Shown here: positions 7,669-13,078 of the stretch, in pieces | Layout of the letters: the number at the start of each line of letters is the position of its first letter | How positions within the stretch are numbered: position 1 is the stretch's first letter | Assembly (NCBI GenBank): GCA_030630685.1 | Contig: DAOVMN010000019.1 | Location: 1-13,078, forward strand | From: Thermoplasmata archaeon | Lineage (GTDB): Archaea; Thermoplasmatota; DAOVMN01 | Direction: 5' to 3' | Length of the DNA stretch: 13,078 bases | The notes under the pieces: model-generated | Told to the model about the DNA's origin: nothing | Databases searched by the model: none | What the model saw: only the letters and a program-made list of their open reading frames with translations | Program-made: the position numbers and the translations under genes

Positions 7669-7747
7669 GAATTCTTTTACACAAGCAAATCACTCGGTAT
7701 CACTCGCATTCCAAAAATCTCTATCACCACTGACCCCATGCCGAAAA

Positions 7748-7819
7748 CTATTTAACCACAAGCTGCATTAACGAAGCACGGGACAGATAATGCTTCTGCT
7801 CCCGAAAACTCTTAGGAGG
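7748..7819 (+). promoter_or_regulatory. Promoter and ribosome-binding site of the rpa operon
   Basis: CTATTTAA (7748-7755) is a probable TATA box, predicting a start near 7780 and a leader of about 45-50 bases. AGGAGG (7814-7819) is a strong Shine-Dalgarno sequence seven bases before the ATG at 7827. CCGAAAACT occurs both at the TATA box (7741-7749) and just before the ribosome-binding site (7802-7810), and could be a pair of operator half-sites or chance. Confidence 0.5.
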
Positions 7820-7826
7820 AAAAAAC

Positions 7827-8819
7827 ATGAGCAAGACAAAAGAAGAACTTGCGCCTCATATCGATGAAATAAAAAAGGCGCTCAAAGAAGAGGTAAAACC
7901 TCATGAAATCGAAACCGAACTGGAAACATTCGTGAACACCTACGGCATCTCACTGCCGGAGGCCAAGCGTGCCGTTATCAAGAAGTTTGGCGGCGACCCA
8001 AGAGTCCTCTCCCCGAAACGAACCTATACGGTAAACGATCTACGGACCGGGCTATTCAGGGTGGATATCCAAGGGCGAGTCCTCACCCTTTCCAAACGAA
8101 CCTACGAACGCGACGGGCAGGAAAGGGTGCTATTTTCTGGCATCCTTGCCGACGAGACCGGTAAGATCGAGTTCACTGCCTGGGACGATTACGGTCTTGA
8201 GGAAGGAAAGGCCTACAGATTCTCCAATTCCTACACCAAGCAGTGGAGAGGGCGGACCCAGCTCAATCTCGGGAACAACACAACGGTTACATCCCTGAGT
8301 GACGATGCCCTCCCCCCGGTGGAGGAGATCCAGCAGGATGCCCTGATGAACATCGACCGTCTAATCCAGATGGGTGGTGCTCCCGGGGTGAAGGTGGAAG
8401 GCTTTATTGTAGGGATCAGGAACGGCTCCGGTCTGGTGTTCAGATGCCCGGAATGCAATAGAGTGCTTCAGAAGAAAAGCTGCATGATACACGGAAACGT
8501 GGAAGGAAAACCCGATCTGAGGATAAAGGGGATCGTTGATGACGGCTATGGTGCACTCTATCTCATCGCTGGACGGGAGGTCACCGAGAGCGTATTGGAT
8601 CATGACCTGGACCAATGCCTGAAGATCGCAAGCGAAAGGATGGACCCATCCTCCATTCAGGACATGCTCGAGGAGAGACTCATGAGCAGATACGTTTCCG
8701 TTTCCGGGAATGTCTTCACAGACGACTACGGCACCACCATGCTGGTCAACGCCCTGAACCATGAAAGCAGGGACGTGAAAGACGAGGCCAACGAGATGCT
8801 CGAGGCAGTGGAGGGATAA
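7827..8819 (+). CDS. rpa: Replication protein A (RPA), single-stranded DNA-binding protein
   Basis: A 330-residue archaeal RPA that coats single-stranded DNA during replication, repair and recombination. Residues 1-60 form the usual helical N-terminal region. The first OB fold is at about 68-156 (FRVDIQGRVLTLSKRT, then KIEFTAWDDYG, a typical DNA-binding strand). A second OB-like domain (about 186-255) contains a zinc-finger motif C207-x2-C210-x8-C219-x2-H222, known from archaeal RPA large subunits. Residues about 285-330 begin a third OB-type segment (YVSVSGNVFTDDYGTTMLVNAL) that looks short. The start is fixed by AGGAGG seven bases upstream. The next gene begins two bases after the stop, the conserved RPA/RPA-associated pairing of euryarchaea. 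Other RPA subunits may be encoded elsewhere. Confidence 0.92.
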   Translation: MSKTKEELAPHIDEIKKALKEEVKPHEIETELETFVNTYGISLPEAKRAVIKKFGGDPRVLSPKRTYTVNDLRTGLFRVDIQGRVLTLSKRTYERDGQERVLFSGILADETGKIEFTAWDDYGLEEGKAYRFSNSYTKQWRGRTQLNLGNNTTVTSLSDDALPPVEEIQQDALMNIDRLIQMGGAPGVKVEGFIVGIRNGSGLVFRCPECNRVLQKKSCMIHGNVEGKPDLRIKGIVDDGYGALYLIAGREVTESVLDHDLDQCLKIASERMDPSSIQDMLEERLMSRYVSVSGNVFTDDYGTTMLVNALNHESRDVKDEANEMLEAVEG

Positions 8820-8821
8820 GA

Positions 8822-9700
8822 ATGGCTGACCAGACAAGGAATCGCAGAGAAGTGGCCTGGAGGATTTTCGCGAGGGAGTACAACGCCTCAAGGTATGTCA
8901 TAAAAAAGGAGGAAGAGATGGCCCCCTCTTACGTCATTTCACCCCTTGGTGCCATGGCAAACCGCGTCTACATCTCCGGGGTCGTCACCGAGGTGGAGAA
9001 CATAGGCACAGATAACGAACCGTTCTGGAGGGTGAGGGTCACAGATCCGACCGGAGTGTTCTATCTTTCAGCGGGTCAATATCAACCCGAGGCCTCCAAG
9101 ACAATCTCCAAGCTGAAGGTACCCTCGTTTGTGAGTGTACTTGGTAAGACCAGGACATATACCCCGGAAGGAGGGTCCATGTATGTCTCCATTCTCCCGG
9201 AGACCATCGTGGAGGCGGACAGGAGCTCTCGTGACCTATGGATCCTGGATACCGTGAAGAAAACCCGGGAACGCCTCAACTGCATCACCGAGGCCCTGGC
9301 CATGGAATCCCCTGTAGAAGAGGAGCTCATGGAGATGGGCTTCCCCAGGGTAGTGGCCAATGGGGCCTTGAAGGCCATTGAGATGTACGATAAGATACCC
9401 CTGGAGGAGTTCAGGGAGATGCTCCTTGATCCCTTGCGCACCCTTACCGAGGCAGAGGATGAATTCCTCACCGCCCAGGCTACCAGAGGGATTTCTGAGG
9501 AGGAATCCTCCCTACGCAAGGAGCTCCTGAGGCTAATCGAGGAGCTTGACACCAATGGTGAGGGGGCGGTCTACCAGGAGCTCATGGAAAAGGTGGTCGA
9601 ACTCAAGATGGACAGGGATGAGACAGAGGATACCATCACGAAGCTCCTGGACGACGGACACCTCTTCGAGCCCGTGCTTGGAAGGCTTAAGCGGGTGTGA
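8822..9700 (+). CDS. RPA-associated protein (OB fold plus probable winged helix)
   Basis: A 292-residue partner of the upstream RPA, of the COG3390 type that sits next to rpa in haloarchaea, methanogens and Thermoplasmata. Residues about 35-130 form an OB fold (NRVYISGVVTEVENIG, then FWRVRVTDPTGVFYLSAGQYQPEA). The middle (about 140-215) is helical. The end (about 228-290: LRKELLRLIEELD, VYQELMEKVVELKMDRDETEDT, LLDDGHLFEP) has the helix-helix-wing look of a winged helix, as in eukaryotic RPA32; that comparison is inference. The ATG is two bases after the rpa stop, with GGAGGG (8810-8815) inside the rpa end as its ribosome-binding site, so translation is probably coupled. In Haloferax such proteins bind their RPA and are needed for repair, which supports a shared complex. 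Confidence 0.85.
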   Translation: MADQTRNRREVAWRIFAREYNASRYVIKKEEEMAPSYVISPLGAMANRVYISGVVTEVENIGTDNEPFWRVRVTDPTGVFYLSAGQYQPEASKTISKLKVPSFVSVLGKTRTYTPEGGSMYVSILPETIVEADRSSRDLWILDTVKKTRERLNCITEALAMESPVEEELMEMGFPRVVANGALKAIEMYDKIPLEEFREMLLDPLRTLTEAEDEFLTAQATRGISEEESSLRKELLRLIEELDTNGEGAVYQELMEKVVELKMDRDETEDTITKLLDDGHLFEPVLGRLKRV

Positions 9701-9735
9701 GGGGATCTCCTTTCCCCTCTTTTTCTTTTTTTTAT
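9699..9735 (+). terminator. Terminator of the rpa operon
   Basis: GAGGGG (9699-9704) and CCCCTC (9714-9719) form a six-pair stem with a nine-base loop. A nearly unbroken T-tract (9720-9735) follows. The stem overlaps the stop codon of the RPA-associated gene. T-tracts alone can terminate archaeal RNA polymerase. Confidence 0.65.
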
Positions 9736-9788
9736 TTTCTCTCTTAATTTCCTGAAAACTCCAAAATCGGCAAGGGCGTTTTACAATC

Positions 9789-9798
9789 TTTATTTATA
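9789..9798 (+). promoter_or_regulatory. Probable TATA box of the beta-helix gene (leaderless)
   Basis: TTTATTTATA lies 20-29 bp before the ATG at 9818, and no ribosome-binding site is visible. The spacing predicts a leaderless or nearly leaderless transcript from 9818, or from the in-frame ATG at 9824. Confidence 0.5.
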
Positions 9799-9817
9799 TG
9801 AGGATGGGTTGTAAAGT

Positions 9818-12064
9818 ATGATTATGAATAAAGATGAAAACCCGAAAGTTCACCATAATTTCAAACAAGTTAACGCATTCCTGTATTTGGTAGGCCTTGT
9901 GGCACTGGGGACCCTGGTCTTCGTGCTTGTTACCGCAATAGGAGGGGAGGCCCGCACCATCACGGTGGACGATGGTGGGGGAGCAAATTACACGAAAATC
10001 AGCACTGCCGTTATGGTAGCGCATGATGGAGATACAATCCGGGTTTATGAAGGATCATACACTGGTGAGGATATTTCGGTATCCCGCTCCGTGAATCTGA
10101 TAGGAAATGGTTCAGCAAATACTACAATTTATCTTGGTTATTCTTCAATTATGATCAGGGCAGATAGAGTAAACATAAGTGGATTTGAAATTCGCGGTAG
10201 CCGTCTCCCTGTTACGAGGGATTTAACGCTCGAAAACTCTAAATATTGCACCCTTACCGATATCCACATGGTGAACGGCATTTATATCTTTGGTAAATCT
10301 ATTCAATACTGGAACACCCATAATATTGACAATACTAACATCGTAAACGGAAAACCGGTTTATTACTACAAAAACGCCTCCGGAATGACGTTACCATCAG
10401 GTGCTGGACAAGTAATCCTGGCTAACTGCACCCAAATGAGGGTGGAGAATCAGAACATAAGTAACGGGGGATATGGCATCCTTATTGGATATTCTTCCAA
10501 CAATACAATCTCAAACAACACCTGCTCTTCGAACAACAAAGCAATCTACCTTTACCAATCCAATCACAACACAATCTCGAACAATAAATGCTCGAAAAAC
10601 AATTATGGTATCGGTCTTTGGAAGTCCAACAACAATATACTAACAAACAATACCTGTAACTCGAACATCAACGACGGCACACACATTATGGATTCTCACA
10701 GTAATATTATCTCCAACAACAATTATGAGTCCAATGACCATCATGGGATATGCCTCTACGACTCCAGTAACAATATCTTAAAAAATAATTGGATGGTGGA
10801 GGATGCCATTTTTATTTTTGGAGAGAGTCTCGAGTATTGGAACACGCACTGTATAAACATCAGCAATAGTGTCAATGGAAAACCAGTCTATTATTACAAG
10901 AACATCACTGGTATCACAGTCCCATCAGATGCAGGACAGGTTATTCTTGCCAATTGCACACATATAAATGTTGAGAACCAGAATCTGAATACTGGAACCT
11001 TAGGTATCATTGTTGGATACTCGTCTAACATTACTATCTCCAATAACACCTGTTTGTTCAATACCCGCTATGGTATCTACCTCTGGCACTCCGATCACAA
11101 TATTCTTCGAAATAACACAATTTTAAGAAATGATGTAGGTATCAAGTTTGTATCCTCCCACTATAATACGATTATTAACAACAACTGTCATTATAATCAT
11201 ATCAACCTTTGGAACTCAAACCATAACACTTTCATCAGAAACACATGCACTAATTATGGTGGTATGTCTGTTAGTGATTCAAGTGATAACTCATTTATAA
11301 GTAACATATGTTCTGATAATGGTATTGGCTTTCGTTTCTCCGGGAGATATGAAAACAACAACAACACGCTCACAAACAACACGTGTAATTCAAATGTAGA
11401 TACAGGTATCGCCATAGGCGGCTACAATAATATCCTCAAGAACAACACCTGCTCGAATAACAGATACGGCATCTCTCTCGGTGGTTACGATAATGTCCTC
11501 ACAAATAATACCTGCAATTCAAACGCGAATGAAGGTATCACCCTATATGGTTGCAATAATATCCTCACGAACAACACCTGTTCGAATAACAGATACGGCA
11601 TCTATCTTGAGGGCGATAATAATATCCTCACAATCAATACCTGTAATGCGAACAACAAAGACGGTATCTCTCTCGGTGGTTGCAATAACAACACGTTTGC
11701 AAACAACACCTGCAACTCAAACAACAAAAACGGTATCTTTCTCCGTGGTTGCAATAACAACACGCTTGCAAGCAACACCTTCAACTCGAACAACAAAAAC
11801 GGTATCTCTCTCGGTGGTTGCAATAACAACACGCTTGTAAACAACACATGCAACTCGAACAATAAAAACGGTATCCACCTCCTCCACTTCAACAACTCTA
11901 TACTAACAAACCATGTTCAAAAAACATGTTTGGAATTTCCTTTGAAGATTCCCACAACAATACACTCAAGAAAAATAACTGTTCCAGTAACATTAACGGC
12001 ATCAATTTATCCTTATCAAACCATAATATCCTTTCAAATAACATTATTACAGAGAACAAAGTAG
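9818..12064 (+). CDS. NosD-like parallel beta-helix surface protein, 5' part of a frameshifted gene
   Basis: The reading frame is 748 codons, but only the first 698 or so (to about 11911) belong to the protein; the last 50 are out of frame. An N-terminal hydrophobic segment (about 20-43) is a signal anchor. ARTITVDDGGGANYTKISTAV and the following 60 residues open a NosD-type right-handed beta-helix. Two copies of a module with YWNTH, NGKPVYYYKN and GQVILANCT are at about 152-213 and 328-389. The remainder is Asn-rich PbH1 repeats of 22-24 residues (NNTCNSNN, then YGI or NGI), with many N-glycosylation sequons, so it is predicted outside the cell. Such helices bind polysaccharide or other ligands; the ligand is unknown. 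The sequence continues in frame 1 after a likely 4-base deletion (see the 3' part). Low GC and Asn codons set it apart from its neighbours. Confidence 0.8.
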   Translation: MIMNKDENPKVHHNFKQVNAFLYLVGLVALGTLVFVLVTAIGGEARTITVDDGGGANYTKISTAVMVAHDGDTIRVYEGSYTGEDISVSRSVNLIGNGSANTTIYLGYSSIMIRADRVNISGFEIRGSRLPVTRDLTLENSKYCTLTDIHMVNGIYIFGKSIQYWNTHNIDNTNIVNGKPVYYYKNASGMTLPSGAGQVILANCTQMRVENQNISNGGYGILIGYSSNNTISNNTCSSNNKAIYLYQSNHNTISNNKCSKNNYGIGLWKSNNNILTNNTCNSNINDGTHIMDSHSNIISNNNYESNDHHGICLYDSSNNILKNNWMVEDAIFIFGESLEYWNTHCINISNSVNGKPVYYYKNITGITVPSDAGQVILANCTHINVENQNLNTGTLGIIVGYSSNITISNNTCLFNTRYGIYLWHSDHNILRNNTILRNDVGIKFVSSHYNTIINNNCHYNHINLWNSNHNTFIRNTCTNYGGMSVSDSSDNSFISNICSDNGIGFRFSGRYENNNNTLTNNTCNSNVDTGIAIGGYNNILKNNTCSNNRYGISLGGYDNVLTNNTCNSNANEGITLYGCNNILTNNTCSNNRYGIYLEGDNNILTINTCNANNKDGISLGGCNNNTFANNTCNSNNKNGIFLRGCNNNTLASNTFNSNNKNGISLGGCNNNTLVNNTCNSNNKNGIHLLHFNNSILTNHVQKTCLEFPLKIPTTIHSRKITVPVTLTASIYPYQTIISFQITLLQRTK
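10271..10984 (+). repeat. Duplicated YWNTH/NGKPVYYY protein modules
   Basis: Two stretches (about 10271-10456 and 10799-10984) encode matching 62-residue modules: IFG(K/E)S, YWNTH, VNGKPVYYYKN, a G-x-T-x-PS segment, AGQVILANCT and VENQN. They are separated by about six ordinary beta-helix turns, so the protein has two long structural units built on the same plan. The DNA of the two copies has diverged, so the duplication is old. Confidence 0.75.
11595..11890 (+). repeat. Near-identical 69-bp tandem coding repeats
   Basis: The marker GGTATC occurs at 11663, 11732, 11801 and 11870, exactly 69 bp apart. The units between are nearly the same in DNA (for example CGGTGGTTGCAATAACAAC recurs), and encode 23-residue beta-helix turns with GGCNNNT, NNTCNSNNKNGI. 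Upstream turns use 66-bp units and are more varied. The low divergence implies recent amplification or homogenisation. Confidence 0.8.
11909..11928 (+). other. Frameshift site: likely 4-base deletion next to an A6 run
   Basis: Upstream the protein is in frame 2; from 11914 it continues in frame 1. The repeat pattern expects LTN-N-TCS-x-N-x-x-GI, but the DNA reads CTAACAAACCATGTTCA. Adding AACA after AAC (11909-11911) restores LTNNTCSKNMFGI exactly. An A6 run follows at 11919-11924; a -1 slip there would also join the frames but gives HVQKN in place of the repeat consensus. Confidence 0.65.
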
Positions 12065-13078
12065 GAATTTACCTGAATGGTTCTTCCATTGGCAACATTG
12101 CCCGATACAACAACATTCATGATAATAACGAGTACGGTATCAATGCAACCTACAACGATGGTTTTGGTATCAACGCTACTTACGACTGGTGGGGTGATGA
12201 TTCAGGACCTTACCATCCAACTGAGAACCCCGAAGGTAAAGGAGACAGTGTGACCGATTATGTGGAATTCAAACCATGGCTCCCAACTGCGATCTCACCT
12301 AACATCGAGTCTCCAATCCTCACGATCACAGGTCCCCAAAACAACAGCAAAGTCTCAGGTATTATTTTCATCAGGTGCACAGCCTTTGATCCTGAAGGCG
12401 CCAACATCTCCTATGAGATCAGCATCGACAATGGGAAATGGTTACGGATCACAAACGCCTCCTCCTTAAATTTTCAGCTTGACACACGGGAGTTGAAAGA
12501 TGGAAACTGTCTTATCCGTATTCGAGCCCACAATGGACAATACTATTCAGAAACGCAAACCCTGAGTCTCACAGTTAAAAACAAAGATGAAGATACTGAT
12601 ACCCTTTTCCCGAGCCCCCTCCCGGCCGCCGTGGGGATTGTGGCTGTTAGTTCGATCGGTCTCTTCGGCCTTGCATTCCTCAGGGAAGACCTGCGTTTTG
12701 CCCTTCTTTCCCTCCTCACCATCCCTCTTTACACCAAGCTTGAAAAAGACGAAATCCTTAACCAAGCCAGCCGCCATGACATCTACTCCTACCTTACGAA
12801 TAACCCCGGGGTTAACTACACCCGGATCCTGAAAGAGCTGAACCTTGGAACGAGTACCCTTGTGTACCACCTCAAAGTGCTGGAAAGGGAAGGCTTCATC
12901 CGCTCGAAGAAGGCGATGGGAAGAAGATTATTCTTCCCTAAAACAGCAAACTTCACCATTGACCCCCTTGCCTCCTCGCTCCCCCCCTCCCCAGTCCAGA
13001 AAAAGATCGTCGAATACTTGAAGGATAACGGCCCGGCCCCCCCCTTTGATATCGAACCTGCCCTTTCCCCGAAGAGAC
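11926..13078 (+). CDS. 3' part of the frameshifted gene: beta-helix end, Ig-like domain, membrane segment, winged-helix regulator (cut by window end)
   Basis: Frame 1 is open from 11866 to the window end with no stop; the matching protein begins at about 11914. First come the last beta-helix turns (FGISFEDSHNNTLKKNNCSSN) ending in DWWGDDSGPYHP (about 12184-12220), typical for NosD-like proteins. Next is an Ig-like domain (about 12308-12580; ILTITGPQNNSKVSG to ETQTLSLTV). A hydrophobic segment (about 12613-12681; AAVGIVAVSSIGLFGLAFL) and a second, shorter one with IPLYTKLEKDEIL (about 12694-12750) follow. A winged helix (about 12773-12960) has ILKELNLGTSTLVYHLKVL as helix-turn-helix and EREGFIRSKKAMGRRLFF as wing, like ArsR-type regulators attached to membranes in Thermoplasmata and methanogens. 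A second winged helix starts at about 12990 and is cut. Predicted as a DNA-binding domain inside the cell fused to the external sensor. Confidence 0.8.
   Translation, partial: MFGISFEDSHNNTLKKNNCSSNINGINLSLSNHNILSNNIITENKVGIYLNGSSIGNIARYNNIHDNNEYGINATYNDGFGINATYDWWGDDSGPYHPTENPEGKGDSVTDYVEFKPWLPTAISPNIESPILTITGPQNNSKVSGIIFIRCTAFDPEGANISYEISIDNGKWLRITNASSLNFQLDTRELKDGNCLIRIRAHNGQYYSETQTLSLTVKNKDEDTDTLFPSPLPAAVGIVAVSSIGLFGLAFLREDLRFALLSLLTIPLYTKLEKDEILNQASRHDIYSYLTNNPGVNYTRILKELNLGTSTLVYHLKVLEREGFIRSKKAMGRRLFFPKTANFTIDPLASSLPPSPVQKKIVEYLKDNGPAPPFDIEPALSPKR

Larger units (their letters stand above)
7457..7826. other. 370-bp intergenic region with a palindromic repeat and the rpa promoter
   Basis: No gene is visible. 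From left to right: a weak hairpin GTCAC/GTGAC (7513-7517, 7525-7529); a dispersed-type GCAGAG palindrome (about 7598-7668) flanked by inverted GATACCGAGT/ACTCGGTATC (7574-7583, 7692-7701); direct repeats TTTACACAA (7542-7550, 7676-7684) and TATCACCAC (7555-7563, 7722-7730); then the rpa promoter and ribosome-binding site. Confidence 0.6.

Noticed and set aside
7457..7826. A tRNA or other classical structured RNA gene in the long gap
   Set aside because: No tRNA-like arms or CCA-adjacent acceptor stem could be found by eye; the pairing seen is explained by the palindromic repeat.
10470..11890. CRISPR-like appearance of regularly spaced repeats
   Set aside because: The units are in-frame 22-24-codon beta-helix turns with no unique spacers, and there are no cas genes nearby.
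12260..12469. Small plus-strand frame within the 3' part of the beta-helix gene
   Set aside because: It overlaps the Ig-like domain in another frame and has no domain or ribosome-binding site.

Overview
The window reads as an archaeal chromosome segment, most likely euryarchaeal and probably from the Thermoplasmata or a close relative. The evidence is a compact aIF5B-type initiation factor of 582 residues, an archaeal dihydropteroate synthase with its own N-terminal domain, an archaeal RPA gene followed directly by an RPA-associated gene, TATA-like boxes placed so that several transcripts would be leaderless, and NosD-like, Asn-rich surface proteins. The lineage is inference from gene content, not from a search.

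Layout. Positions 1-350 hold no convincing gene. They carry a compound palindromic repeat built on GCGGAT/ATCCGTGTT and two hairpins. Next come pepD (minus, M20-family Xaa-His dipeptidase) and folP (plus), divergent from a 117-bp promoter region. folP is convergent with infB (minus, aIF5B). infB in turn is divergent from a 763-residue membrane protein of unknown function that joins a cytoplasmic zinc ribbon, a Lys/Glu-rich and Pro-rich linker, one transmembrane helix and a large predicted extracellular part. A 370-bp gap follows, with a second dispersed-type palindrome (GCAGAG/CTCTGC) and the rpa promoter. Then comes a tight two-gene ssDNA-binding operon: RPA with a zinc finger, and an RPA-associated OB-fold protein with a probable C-terminal winged helix. 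It ends at a hairpin and T-tract.

The last 3.3 kb is one large gene, frameshifted and running off the window. It has an N-terminal membrane segment, a long Asn-rich parallel beta-helix (NosD/PbH1 type) with two copies of a YWNTH/NGKPVYYY module, near-identical 69-bp tandem repeats, an Ig-like domain, a C-terminal hydrophobic segment, and then an intracellular winged-helix DNA-binding domain plus the start of a second. The layout suggests a membrane-anchored one-component transcription regulator with an extracellular beta-helix sensor. The frame breaks at about 11912. Comparison with the protein's own repeats points to loss of exactly four bases (AACA).

How the genes work together: folP, infB, pepD and the RPA pair are housekeeping genes for pterin synthesis, translation initiation, peptide turnover and DNA replication/repair. 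They do not form one pathway. The two surface-protein genes are the accessory part. Start signals are mixed: pepD, infB, rpa and the RPA-associated gene have Shine-Dalgarno-like sequences, while folP, the 763-residue gene and the beta-helix gene have a TATA-like box 20-30 bp before the ATG and no such site.
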